Below, piece after piece: positions 27,719 to 36,108 of a stretch of DNA of 64,000 nucleotides (positions are counted from its first letter, which is position 1; each line of letters opens with the position of its first letter). This DNA is from Acidobacteriota bacterium. Its GTDB lineage: Bacteria > Acidobacteriota > Thermoanaerobaculia > Multivoradales > Multivoraceae. The notes under the pieces are model-generated. The model worked only from the letters and a program-made list of their open reading frames with translations, was not told where the DNA came from and searched no databases. Position numbers and translations under genes: made by a program. The stretch spans positions 1,951,778 through 2,015,777 of the forward strand of contig JAPOWR010000001.1 of NCBI GenBank assembly GCA_026707545.1, written 5' to 3'.

Positions 27719-29017
27719 ATGGACTGGACCGCCATTCGTCTGCTCTACCTGAGCGAACTCCGCGCCGCGATCCGCGAGCGGGCCGTTCTGATCAACGGAA
27801 TCCTGATTCCGCTGCTGATGTACCCGCTGATGATGTGGGTCATGTTCTCGGGCATCCTCTTCGTCACGGCGCGTTTTGAGAGTTTCGCGTCGCGCGTCGA
27901 GATCGCGGACCTCCCGGCGGAGCATCGGGGCCTGCTCGAGAGACTCGACGAGGATGAAGGGCGGATCGAGATCACGGAGGTCGAGGCGCCGGCGGGAACC
28001 GCCGCGGCCGCGTACCGGGAGGACGTCGAGAACCGTCTGCTGGCCGGCGAACTCGACGCTGCCCTGATCTTCGAGACCATCGTCGATCCTCCGGGCAACG
28101 CCGAGGTCCTGCTGCTGAGCAATGGCTCGAGCGACCAGTCGCAGGCCGCCCGGGGCCGGTTGGAGAGAGCGCTCTCGGCGGAACGATCGGCCTGGCTGGA
28201 CCGGATCGCCGAAGAACACGGCCTCGATGGCGCCGAATGGCAGGTCTTCGAGGTGCGCTCGAACAACCTCGCCACCGGCCGCCAGATGGGGCAGTTCGTG
28301 ATGGGGATGATGATCCCGCTCTTCTTCGTCCTTATGATCGCGAACGGCTGCGTCTACCCAGCCATCGACTCGACCGCCGGCGAGCGCGAGCGGAACACCT
28401 GGGAGACCACGAGCACGCTCGCCACCCGACGCATTCACATCGTCACCGCGAAGTACCTCTACGTGGCCACGATGGGCCTTGTCGCCGGAGCCCTCAACGC
28501 GGCCGCCATGGTCGTTTCCTTCCGCTCCTTCCTCGGGCCACTCCTGGCCCGGATGGGAGGCGGAGGCGGAAGCGGCTTCGCCTTCGAGCTGCCTCTGACC
28601 TCGCTGCCGGTCCTATTCCTGACCGCCGTCCTGCTGGGAGCCCTGATCGCAGCCGCGATGATGATCCTCGCCGCCTTCGCCCGTACCTTCAAGGAAGGTC
28701 AATCCATGGTCACGCCGGTGATCCTGCTGGTCATCTTCCCGGTCCTCGTGCTGAACGACCCGAGCATGGAGTTCACGCCGGCGCTGGCCGGCATTCCGGT
28801 CGTCAACGTCGTGCTGCTGCTCCGCCAGGCGATCGCCGGCAATGTTCTGTGGCTGCAGCTCGGAATCACCGTCCTGGCGAACGGCGCCGCCATCGCGGCC
28901 TGCCTGTGGCTTGCATCGCGCATCCTGCGGGTCGAGGAGATCGCCACCGGCTCCTTCGAGGGCAACCTGTTCCAGTTCCTGCGCCAGCACTGGCGACCGG
29001 CGGGAGGTAAAGCGTGA
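27719..29017 (+). CDS. ABC exporter permease, NatB-like
   Basis: This 432-aa protein belongs to the ABC-2/NatB type. It has one N-terminal transmembrane helix (INGILIPLLMYPLMMWVMF), a roughly 200-residue extracytoplasmic domain, then a run of helices starting MGQFVMGMMIPLFFVLMIANG. The hallmark segment ERERNTWETTSTLATRR, which couples to the ATPase, is present, as is FARTFKEGQSMVTP. NatAB pumps export Na+ in Bacillus, but homologues are diverse. It is coupled to the ATPase gene by a GTGA overlap and lies in one operon with a second permease. Confidence 0.9.
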   Translation: MDWTAIRLLYLSELRAAIRERAVLINGILIPLLMYPLMMWVMFSGILFVTARFESFASRVEIADLPAEHRGLLERLDEDEGRIEITEVEAPAGTAAAAYREDVENRLLAGELDAALIFETIVDPPGNAEVLLLSNGSSDQSQAARGRLERALSAERSAWLDRIAEEHGLDGAEWQVFEVRSNNLATGRQMGQFVMGMMIPLFFVLMIANGCVYPAIDSTAGERERNTWETTSTLATRRIHIVTAKYLYVATMGLVAGALNAAAMVVSFRSFLGPLLARMGGGGGSGFAFELPLTSLPVLFLTAVLLGALIAAAMMILAAFARTFKEGQSMVTPVILLVIFPVLVLNDPSMEFTPALAGIPVVNVVLLLRQAIAGNVLWLQLGITVLANGAAIAACLWLASRILRVEEIATGSFEGNLFQFLRQHWRPAGGKA

Positions 29018-29772
29018 GCACAGTCCAGGTCGAGGTCCAGGGCCTCTCCAAGAACTTCTTCGATCAGTCCCGGGGCGAGGTGAAGGCGGTCCAGGAGGTG
29101 AACTTCGAGTGCCGCAGCTCCGAGATCTTCGGCCTGCTCGGCGCCAACGGAGCGGGCAAGACGACGACGCTCAGGATGATCTCGACCGTGCTGCAACCGA
29201 CGGCCGGAACCGCCCGCGTGCTGGGACACGACGTCGTCTCCGACCCGGTCGAGGTGCGCCGCAACCTCGGCTTCTACTCCGCGAGCACCGCGCTCTACCC
29301 CCGGCTGACGGCCCGCGAGACCCTGACGCTGTTCGCCCGCGTCAACAAGTACCCGGCCGAGCGCACGAGGAGCCGGGTCGAGGAGATGATCGAACGGTTC
29401 GGCCTCGGTGATTACGCCGGCGCGCGCATCGAGAAGCTCTCGAGCGGCATGAAGCAGAAGGTGTCGATCGCTCGCACGGTCGTCCACGATCCGCCGGTGC
29501 TCATCTTCGACGAGCCGACCGTCGGCCTCGACGTGCTGAACGCGCTCGACCTGCAGAAGGCGATCCAGGAACTGCGCGAAGACGGCAAGGCGATCCTGTT
29601 CTCGACCCACATCATGAGCGAGGCCGAGCGCCTGTGCGACCGGATCGCGATCATCGACAAGGGGCGGATCCGCGCCTGCGACGACCTCGAGGGGCTCCGG
29701 GCCGCGACCTCCCAGCACTACCTCGAGGACATCTTCGTCCACTACGTCACCGGCAACGACACGACGGCATAG
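29014..29772 (+). CDS. ABC exporter ATP-binding protein, NatA-like
   Basis: This 252-aa ATPase has all motifs: Walker [11 protein letters not shown] (42-51), signature LSSGMKQK, Walker B VLIFDEPT and the H-loop FSTHIM. It energises the flanking permeases. GTG 29014 overlaps the first permease's stop (GTGA). A 12-bp gap follows before the permease-protease fusion. It is the only ATPase of the operon, so it presumably drives a heterodimer of the two different permeases. Confidence 0.94.
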   Translation: MSTVQVEVQGLSKNFFDQSRGEVKAVQEVNFECRSSEIFGLLGANGAGKTTTLRMISTVLQPTAGTARVLGHDVVSDPVEVRRNLGFYSASTALYPRLTARETLTLFARVNKYPAERTRSRVEEMIERFGLGDYAGARIEKLSSGMKQKVSIARTVVHDPPVLIFDEPTVGLDVLNALDLQKAIQELREDGKAILFSTHIMSEAERLCDRIAIIDKGRIRACDDLEGLRAATSQHYLEDIFVHYVTGNDTTA

Positions 29773-29784
29773 GGCGGAGCCGCG

Positions 29785-31806
29785 ATGAACCGCCGGACCG
29801 TCACCGCGCTGGTCGTCAACGACCTGCGCCAGCTCGCCCGCAATCCTCGGGTGCTCGTGTTCGCGGTCGCCCTGCCGCTCGTCCTGTGGCCGCTGATGTG
29901 GTTCCTGACCTCGCTGACCACGGAGCGCCGGCAGGAACGGATCGAGAGCCGCACCTACAGGTACGCCGTGGCCGACGAAGCGGCCAACGCCGCGGGGGCC
30001 GCCGACGCGCGGATGTGGCTGGACCGTGCTCTGGCCGTCGTCGGCGACGATGGCCGGGCCGAGGGCGACGAGCCGACGGACGGTCCGGCGGTTCGGTTCG
30101 AGCGAGTCGAAGCCCCGGACGACATCGCGGCCGCACTCGACGAAGAGCGACTCCACGTCCACGTGGCCTGGGAGGCCGGAGGCGACGGAGACCTCCCGGC
30201 ACCGCGCATCGTCCTGTCGCACCGCGCCGACCTCGACGCCTCGGACTCCGCCGAGGGGTTTCTGAGGCGGGCGCTCGAGCGCACCCGCACGGAACTCCGC
30301 GAACAGCGGCTCGCCGCGGCCGGCTTCGCGTCGGCGCCGGATGACCTGCTGCCGCTCGAGCGGATCGAGACCGCCAGTGAGGAACAGACGTCCGGGCTGC
30401 TGCTGGGACGCCTCCTGACCGCGATCATCGTGATGATGATGCTCGCGGGCGGCTCGATCGTGGCCACCGACGCGCTCGCCGGCGAGAAGGAACGCGGCAC
30501 GCTCGAAACCCTGCTGACGACAGCCGCCAGCCGGGTCGAGATCGTCACGGCGAAGAACCTGTCGATCCTGGCCGTCGCCTTCGCCACCAGCGTCCTCAAC
30601 ATTGCCAACATCGTCGTCTGGATGCAGCTCGACGTGATCGCGCCGCCAGCCGGTCTGAAACTCGTCATTCCGGTCGGCGCCGCCCTGCTGCTGCTCCTGC
30701 TGTACGCGCCGGCCGCCGTGCTCCTGTCGAGCAGCCTGCTGCTCGTCTCCGGCCGGTCGAAGACGTACAAGGAAGCCCAGTTGCTGTTCGCGCCCGTGAT
30801 GCTCGTCGCCATGTCCGTCGCGGCGATACCCGTCCTGCCCGGCGTCGAGCTGCGCAGCGCGATCGTCCTGTTGCCGATCGCGAACCTCGGCGTCGCGGCC
30901 AGGGAGATCCTGACCGGCCACTACGACTGGCCGCTCCTCGCCGCCGCCTGGGCGGTCACCAGCGGCGCCGCCGCCCTGCTCGCCCGCGCTTCCTTGCGCA
31001 CATTGTCGGCAGAGAAGCTGATCACGGCCAGCGAACTCGACGCCGCCGACCTCGCCGGCGGGCCGGCGCTCTTCCCGCGCCGCGTTGCGCGCTGGTTCGC
31101 CGTTCTCTGGGCCCTGCTCCTGGTCTGGCAACTAAACATCGGCGGCATCGACAGCCGCCTGCTGATCTCGATCAACATGGCCATCTTCGGTGCCGCGGCC
31201 TGGCTGATGATCGCCCGCTACCGGCTACCGGCGCGGGAGGCGTTGTCACTGCGGGCACCGCCGGCCGGAGCGTGGCTCGGCGTCCTGATCGGCGCTCCCG
31301 CCGGTCTGTTGCTGGCCGACGGCGTCGTTCGGCTCGCCAGTCTGGCGATGCCCATTCCGGAGGCATGGATCGAGGCGATGGCCGAGAACATGGGAGCCGG
31401 CCTGCCGCTCTGGCAGATGCTCATCTTCTTCTCCCTGATGCCGGCGCTCTTCGAGGAGATCACGTTCCGCGGCGTCCTGCTCCACGGCCTGAAGAACCGC
31501 CTGACCACCCTCCAGCTCGTCCTGGTTGCCGGCATCGCCTTCGGCTTCTTCCACGTCGACCTGTTTCGCATTCCGCCGACTTCGCTCCTGGGCATTTTCC
31601 TGGTCGTCACCGTCATCCGGTCCGGCTCGATCTTCCCCGCCATGGCCTGGCACGCCCTCCACAACGCGCTGGCCCTGGGCAGCGCCCGCGTCGAGCAGAT
31701 CGCCCTGCCCGAGCAACCGACCTGGTGGCACTACGCGCTGGCCGTGTTGGCGATCCTGCTGGCCTTCCGGTTGATGAAGCGGAGGACGAGAGCCGCCTTC
31801 AGTTGA
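29785..31806 (+). CDS. Fusion of NatB-like ABC permease and CPBP-family intramembrane protease
   Basis: This is a 673-aa protein in two parts. Residues 1-about 410 are an ABC-2/NatB permease: an N-terminal helix, an extracytoplasmic domain and the coupling segment EKERGTLETLLTTAASR, then FKEAQLLF-type helices (SKTYKEAQLLFAP). Residues about 440-673 are a CPBP (Abi, Rce1-like) protease: EEITFRG (E557-E558, R562), FGFFHVDLF and WHALHNALAL supply the glutamates and histidines. Rce1-type enzymes cleave membrane-associated substrates. Both halves keep their key residues, so this is probably a functional fusion. Its 3' end overlaps the convergent rhomboid-like gene by 8 bp. Confidence 0.9.
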   Translation: MNRRTVTALVVNDLRQLARNPRVLVFAVALPLVLWPLMWFLTSLTTERRQERIESRTYRYAVADEAANAAGAADARMWLDRALAVVGDDGRAEGDEPTDGPAVRFERVEAPDDIAAALDEERLHVHVAWEAGGDGDLPAPRIVLSHRADLDASDSAEGFLRRALERTRTELREQRLAAAGFASAPDDLLPLERIETASEEQTSGLLLGRLLTAIIVMMMLAGGSIVATDALAGEKERGTLETLLTTAASRVEIVTAKNLSILAVAFATSVLNIANIVVWMQLDVIAPPAGLKLVIPVGAALLLLLLYAPAAVLLSSSLLLVSGRSKTYKEAQLLFAPVMLVAMSVAAIPVLPGVELRSAIVLLPIANLGVAAREILTGHYDWPLLAAAWAVTSGAAALLARASLRTLSAEKLITASELDAADLAGGPALFPRRVARWFAVLWALLLVWQLNIGGIDSRLLISINMAIFGAAAWLMIARYRLPAREALSLRAPPAGAWLGVLIGAPAGLLLADGVVRLASLAMPIPEAWIEAMAENMGAGLPLWQMLIFFSLMPALFEEITFRGVLLHGLKNRLTTLQLVLVAGIAFGFFHVDLFRIPPTSLLGIFLVVTVIRSGSIFPAMAWHALHNALALGSARVEQIALPEQPTWWHYALAVLAILLAFRLMKRRTRAAFS

Positions 31807-32587
31807 CCCAGGGGCCGCGGTGAACGCGGTCATCGTCCTTCGGCTTCTTGCCGCCCGGCACGACGCGGAAGCGGCGGCGGCCCCGGTTCAGCTTCTGCTT
31901 GACGTACCAGCGCTCGTAGCGGAGCCGCATCTCGCGCATCAGGCCCTTGGTGCGTCCGGGCCGCAGCAAGGCGACGACGGCGCCGACCGCGGTGCAGATG
32001 CCGATGAAACCGGCAAAGTCGCCCGTCTGCAGGAAGAGGACCCAGGCGAACGCGATTTCGATCCAGATGAACCACCTCGCCCGGATCGGGAGGACGAAGA
32101 ACAGCATGATCGTTGCGTCGCGGCGGATGACCGCGAAGCCGGTGATCGCGATCGCCAGCAGCATCTGCTGACCCTGCATGACGACGAAGGCGTTCGAAGC
32201 GGCACCGCCTGCCAGCAACTGGACCAGACAGGCCGCCACCGCCGCGACCGCCGCCGACATCCAGAGCAGGTTCCAGAACCGCTGCCTGCCAAGGGCCCAG
32301 CGCACGTCGTTCGCGAACATGTAGAAGATCAGGAGGCCCACCAGGAACCAGATCGACGGTCCGCCCCAACCGGCAGCCGGATAGGTCACGAGCTGCCAGA
32401 CCATCCCCTGCTGCCACACGGAACTCGACAACCGCATCAGCTCCGGCACGATGGCCAGCCCTTGCAGGAACTGCATCGAGAAAGTGACGAACAGCACGGC
32501 TACCAGCAGCAGCAGATCGCGCGCGTGGGGTCCCGAGAGTCCGCCGAAGCTGATCCTCCGCGCGTACGGTCCTCCACCCATCGTCAT
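31799..32587 (-). CDS. Rhomboid-like membrane protein lacking the catalytic Ser-His dyad
   Basis: This is a 262-aa polytopic protein. MVWQLVTYPAAGWGG with about six helices is rhomboid-like, matching the loop-1 region of rhomboid proteases. The expected GxSG of helix 4 is replaced by MQGQQM (in VVMQGQQMLLAIAITG), and no histidine occupies the helix-6 position (TGDFAGFIGICTAVGA). It therefore looks like a pseudoprotease or derlin-like member. The C-terminus is a long basic tail (RWYVKQKLNRGRRRFR), probably cytosolic. The nearest upstream element is TACAAT, 9 nt before the ATG. Being a distant membrane protein of another family is the main alternative. Confidence 0.7.
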   Translation of the reverse strand: MTMGGGPYARRISFGGLSGPHARDLLLLVAVLFVTFSMQFLQGLAIVPELMRLSSSVWQQGMVWQLVTYPAAGWGGPSIWFLVGLLIFYMFANDVRWALGRQRFWNLLWMSAAVAAVAACLVQLLAGGAASNAFVVMQGQQMLLAIAITGFAVIRRDATIMLFFVLPIRARWFIWIEIAFAWVLFLQTGDFAGFIGICTAVGAVVALLRPGRTKGLMREMRLRYERWYVKQKLNRGRRRFRVVPGGKKPKDDDRVHRGPWVN

Positions 32588-32596
32588 GGCGTCAGG

Positions 32597-32602
32597 ATTG
32601 TA
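32597..32602 (-). promoter_or_regulatory. -10 hexamer of a putative leaderless promoter
   Basis: On the minus strand TACAAT, close to the sigma70 consensus, ends 9 nt before ATG 32587 with no Shine-Dalgarno sequence between. It lies in the 102-bp divergent gap shared with the HD gene. Confidence 0.55.
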
Positions 32603-32647
32603 GCTACGCCCAGCTGTTCAGCGACCGGCGTCGCGCCGGGAAGCGCG

Positions 32648-32653
32648 TAGAAT
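32648..32653 (+). promoter_or_regulatory. -10 hexamer upstream of the HD gene
   Basis: TAGAAT lies 36 nt before ATG 32690. This leaves a short leader of about 30 nt containing GGGAG, so this promoter gives a conventional leadered mRNA, unlike its neighbours. Confidence 0.45.
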
Positions 32654-32689
32654 CCCCCGCCAATCAAGGGAAACGGGAGATCGACCGGG

Positions 32690-33283
32690 ATGGACCGTGA
32701 AGCAGCGTGGCGGACCGTGCAGGAGTTCGTGAAGGCTCCGGGACTGCAGAAACACATGCTGGCCGTCGAGGCGGCGATGCGCTGGTACGCCGAGCAGCTC
32801 GGCGGCGACCCGGAGTCCTGGGGCCTCGCCGGCCTTCTCCACGACTTCGACTGGGAGATCCACCCCACGCTCGAGCAGCACCCGGCCGACGGCGCGGCGA
32901 TCCTGCGGGAACGCGGTCTGGACGAGGACATCATCCGCACGATCCTCTCCCACAACACGGAGGGCACCGGCGTCGAACGGGAGACCTCGCGCGACTACGC
33001 GCTCTTGGCCTGCGACGAGATCACCGGCCTGATCAGCGCCGCCGCCCTGATCCGCCCCAGCAAGGACGTGCGCGACGTTCCGCTCAAGTCCGTCCGGAAG
33101 CGCTGGAAACAGCGAGCCTTCGCCGCCGGCGTCGACCGCGAGCACGTCGAGGAAGTCACCGCCGACTTCAGCCGCGAGTGCTTCGACGGCGAGCTCGAAC
33201 TCTGGCAACACGCCGGCAACGTGCTGGCGGCGATGCAGGGTATCGCCGCGGAGCTCGAGCTCGACGGCCGCCTGGCGAAGTGA
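32690..33283 (+). CDS. HD-domain phosphohydrolase-like protein
   Basis: This is a 197-aa cytosolic HD-domain protein: QKHMLAVEAAMR supplies the first histidine (H22) and GLLHDFDWEIHP the HD pair (H51, D52), with LSHNTEG and ACDEITGLI as later ligands. Proteins of this size and sequence (HDIG-type, often annotated as hydrolases) act on nucleotides or related phosphoesters; the substrate is unknown. ATG 32690 has GGGAG about 9 nt upstream. Its stop overlaps the start of the secreted sulfatase (GTGA), a coupling that does not by itself explain a common role. Confidence 0.88.
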   Translation: MDREAAWRTVQEFVKAPGLQKHMLAVEAAMRWYAEQLGGDPESWGLAGLLHDFDWEIHPTLEQHPADGAAILRERGLDEDIIRTILSHNTEGTGVERETSRDYALLACDEITGLISAAALIRPSKDVRDVPLKSVRKRWKQRAFAAGVDREHVEEVTADFSRECFDGELELWQHAGNVLAAMQGIAAELELDGRLAK

Positions 33284-34740
33284 ACTTCCTGGCTCTGTTT
33301 GCGTTGCTCGCGGGGACCGCGGCGGCGCAACCGGAAACCGCCCGGCTCAACGTCCTCTGGATCGACATCGACGACCAGTCGCCCTGGTACTCGAGCTACG
33401 GGCACGACCTCGTCGAGACGCCCAACATCGACGCGCTGGCGCGACAGGGAGTGCTGTTCGAGCGGGCGTACGCGCCGACGCCGGTATGCAGCCCCACCCG
33501 TTCCTCGCTGATCACCGGCAGCTACGCCATTCGGATCGGGGCGCACGACCATCGTTCGGGACGGGTTCCCGGCTACCGGATCCATCTGCCGGAAGGGGTC
33601 GTGACCGTTCCCGAACTGTTCCGGGCCGCGGGCTACGAGACCTACAACGCCAGCAAGGACGACTTCAACTTCGTCTATGACCGCACGAAGCTCTACACGA
33701 TCGGCCCCGAGCCCTCGGAGATCCCGTCGTGGAAGGGTCCGCAGGGCGGTGGACACTGGCGCGACGTGTCCGAAGGCAAGCCGTTCTTCGGGCAGACGAA
33801 GGTGGCCGGCGGCAAGGGCGTCGCGGACATCGCCGGGGAGTTGAAGGCGCTCGGTCTTGGGCCCGTGGATCCGGCGGATGTGCCGGTGCCGGCGCAGTAT
33901 CCCGACATTCCCCAGGTGCGCCGGCACATCGCCGACCACTACAACTCGATCCTGCGCACCGACCATCAGGTAGGCGAGCTCGTGGCGCAACTGAAGGCCG
34001 ACGGACTCTGGGAGAGCACCGTCCTCGTGCTCTTCTCGGACCACGGCTCCGATCTGCCCAGGAGCAAGGAGTTCTCCTACGACGAAGGCCTGCGGATTCC
34101 GCTGATCGTCGTCGCGCCCGGACTTCCCGAGATCGTGAAGCCGGGTACGCGACGGACGGATCTCGTCAGCCTGATGGACATCGCGGCCACGTCGCTGGCG
34201 CTCGCCGGCCTCGACGTGCCGGAGTTCATGGACGCGAAGGACATCTTCGGTCCGGGCTACCGCCGCGACTGCGTGTTCACTTCGGCCGACCGCATGTCGA
34301 ATGTCATCGACCGGGTCCGTTCGGTGGTGGGACCGCGTTTTCACTACATCAGGAACTTCATGCTGGACCGACCGCTCATCAACTGGGGCCATCGGGAGAT
34401 GATCGACCTCACACGCGATCCGGATGACAGCAGCTTCCTGACGATCCGGCGACTGGCCGAGAAAGGCAAGCTGACGCCCGCCCAGGCCGCCCCCTACGGA
34501 CAACGCGTCGCCGAAGAGCTCTACGATCTCGAGAACGATCCGGACGAAGTGGTCAACCTGGCCGAAGATCCCGCCTATGCCGGCGTGCTGAACGAGATGC
34601 GCGAAGCGCTGGCAGGCTGGATCGAAGACACCGACGACAAGGGCCGGTACCCCAGGTCCCGGGCCGCGATGGACGAGATCACGGAGCGCTTCGCCGAGGA
34701 CTGGCTTCGAAGCCCCGAGTTCCGCGATCTGCCGAAGTAG
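33280..34740 (+). CDS. Secreted sulfatase (Cys-type, formylglycine-dependent)
   Basis: This is a 486-aa sulfatase exported by a short signal peptide (MNFLALFALLAGTAAAQ). The formylglycine motif is CSPTR (C70-R74) in TPVCSPTRSSLITG. The calcium aspartates are in DIDDQSPW (D31-D32) and the second acidic pair is in LFSDHGSD. The sequence fits family S1 sulfatases that desulfate polysaccharides or small aryl/alkyl sulfates. No formylglycine-generating enzyme is seen in the window and must be encoded elsewhere. I chose GTG 33280, which overlaps the HD gene stop (GTGA) and gives a proper signal peptide; the open frame extends much further upstream, inside the HD gene. Confidence 0.93.
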   Translation: MNFLALFALLAGTAAAQPETARLNVLWIDIDDQSPWYSSYGHDLVETPNIDALARQGVLFERAYAPTPVCSPTRSSLITGSYAIRIGAHDHRSGRVPGYRIHLPEGVVTVPELFRAAGYETYNASKDDFNFVYDRTKLYTIGPEPSEIPSWKGPQGGGHWRDVSEGKPFFGQTKVAGGKGVADIAGELKALGLGPVDPADVPVPAQYPDIPQVRRHIADHYNSILRTDHQVGELVAQLKADGLWESTVLVLFSDHGSDLPRSKEFSYDEGLRIPLIVVAPGLPEIVKPGTRRTDLVSLMDIAATSLALAGLDVPEFMDAKDIFGPGYRRDCVFTSADRMSNVIDRVRSVVGPRFHYIRNFMLDRPLINWGHREMIDLTRDPDDSSFLTIRRLAEKGKLTPAQAAPYGQRVAEELYDLENDPDEVVNLAEDPAYAGVLNEMREALAGWIEDTDDKGRYPRSRAAMDEITERFAEDWLRSPEFRDLPK

Positions 34741-34766
34741 GGGCAAACAACAGCCCGCCGAACCGC

Positions 34767-36011
34767 CTACACCTTCGACGGATACCGGCTCTCCACGTAC
34801 TCTCCGACGATCCTGGTGAACTGCTCGGACAGTTCCGCGGCGGTGCCCCGCAAGGTCGTGAACTGCCGGCCGTCGACGTAGACCGGGCAGGTCGGCGCCT
34901 CGCCGGTGCCCGGCAGCGAGATGCCGATGTCAGCAGCTTTCGACTCGCCCGGACCGTTGACGACGCAGCCCATGACCGCGAGCTTCAGTTCCTCGACGCC
35001 GTCGTAGCGACGGCGCCACTCCGGCATGTTCGCGTCGATGAAGTCCTCGACCTGGAGCGCCAGTTCCTGAAACGTCGTGCTCGTCGTACGGCCGCAGCCG
35101 GGACAGGCCGTGACGCTTGGCGCGAACGCGCGGAGCCCCAGCGCCTGAAGCAGCTCACGACAGGCGTGAACCTCCTCCCGGCGGTCGCCCCCGGGTCGCG
35201 GAGTCAGCGACGTTCGGATCGTGTCGCCGATGCCCTCCGTCAGCAGGACGGACATGGCCGATGACGACCAGACCAGCCCCTTGAGCCCCATGCCGGCCTC
35301 GGTCAGGCCGAGGTGAAGCGGCTGCCTCGTGCGGCTCGCCAGGTCGCGGTAGACCTCGATCAGGTCCCTGGGCGAGGACGTCTTGCACGAGATGACGATC
35401 TGCTCCTCCGTCAGGCCGCAGTCGAGCGCCAGCTCCGTCGAACGGAGCGCCGACAGCACCATGCACTCACCGACGATCTCCTCCGACGTCTTACCGAGGT
35501 CCCGGTCTGTGTTCTCTTCCATCTTTGACATCAACAGGTCCTGATCGAGCGATCCACCGTTGACGCCGATCCGCACCGGCTTGCCGAGCCTCCGGGCCAC
35601 CTCGCAGATCGCCGCGAACTGCGGATCGCGCCGGCCGCCACGGCCCACGTTGCCCGGGTTGATCCGCAGCTTCGCGAGCGCCCGCGCGCAGTCCGGGTGG
35701 CGCTCGAGCAGAACATGGCCGTTGTAGTGGAAGTCGCCGACCAGGGGCACGCCGCAGCCCTCCGCGTCGAGCCGGGCCCGGATCTCCGGCACGGCGACCG
35801 CCGCCGCATCCACGTTGACTGTGACCCGGACAAGTTCCGACCCCACTTCGGCCAGCGCCAACGCCTGCGCCGTCGTGGCCTCGACGTCCGCGGTGTCCGT
35901 GCTGGTCATCGACTGCACGACGACCGGCGAAGCGCCTCCGACGACCACGCCGCCGATGTCGACCCGGTGGGTCGTGTCGCGGTGGGGTGCCGGTGCGCCA
36001 GCCACCATCAT
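34767..36011 (-). CDS. ispG: 4-hydroxy-3-methylbut-2-enyl diphosphate synthase (GcpE)
   Basis: This 414-aa iron-sulfur enzyme of the MEP isoprenoid pathway makes HMBPP. Core blocks are intact: VVVQSMTSTDT, GDFHYNGH, RINPGNVG, SCKTSS, HLGLTEAG and the cluster cysteines in CPGCGR and VMGCVVNGPGE. Two ATGs in tandem (36011 and 36008) are possible starts; the second lies 9 nt after the TAGCCT hexamer, the same spacing as other leaderless starts here. It is convergent with the sulfatase gene (26 bp) and divergent from the large envelope cluster, which needs polyprenyl phosphate derived from this pathway. Confidence 0.97.
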   Translation of the reverse strand: MMVAGAPAPHRDTTHRVDIGGVVVGGASPVVVQSMTSTDTADVEATTAQALALAEVGSELVRVTVNVDAAAVAVPEIRARLDAEGCGVPLVGDFHYNGHVLLERHPDCARALAKLRINPGNVGRGGRRDPQFAAICEVARRLGKPVRIGVNGGSLDQDLLMSKMEENTDRDLGKTSEEIVGECMVLSALRSTELALDCGLTEEQIVISCKTSSPRDLIEVYRDLASRTRQPLHLGLTEAGMGLKGLVWSSSAMSVLLTEGIGDTIRTSLTPRPGGDRREEVHACRELLQALGLRAFAPSVTACPGCGRTTSTTFQELALQVEDFIDANMPEWRRRYDGVEELKLAVMGCVVNGPGESKAADIGISLPGTGEAPTCPVYVDGRQFTTLRGTAAELSEQFTRIVGEYVESRYPSKV

Positions 36012-36017
36012 GACGGC

Positions 36018-36023
36018 AGGCTA
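36018..36023 (-). promoter_or_regulatory. -10 hexamer of a putative leaderless promoter for ispG
   Basis: On the minus strand TAGCCT ends 6 nt before the first ATG (36011) and 9 nt before the second (36008). Confidence 0.4.
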
Positions 36024-36094
36024 GCAGTCCGGCCTGGACGCCGGGCAAACCAAGCCCGGGGCCCGGCCAACGCTCCGACCGCGAGGCATACGGA

Positions 36095-36100
36095 TAGCAT
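36095..36100 (+). promoter_or_regulatory. -10 hexamer of a putative leaderless promoter, first envelope gene set
   Basis: TAGCAT ends 8 nt before ATG 36109, with a C/G-only spacer and no ribosome-binding site. The arrangement is the same as at 44588-44593 before the second gene set. Confidence 0.55.
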
Positions 36101-36108
36101 CGCGCCCC

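Noticed and set aside
28699..31131. A minus-strand open frame of 810 codons opposite the ABC exporter genes
   Set aside because: All three plus-strand genes show complete family motifs; this frame is Gly/Asp/Arg/Gln low complexity without motifs.
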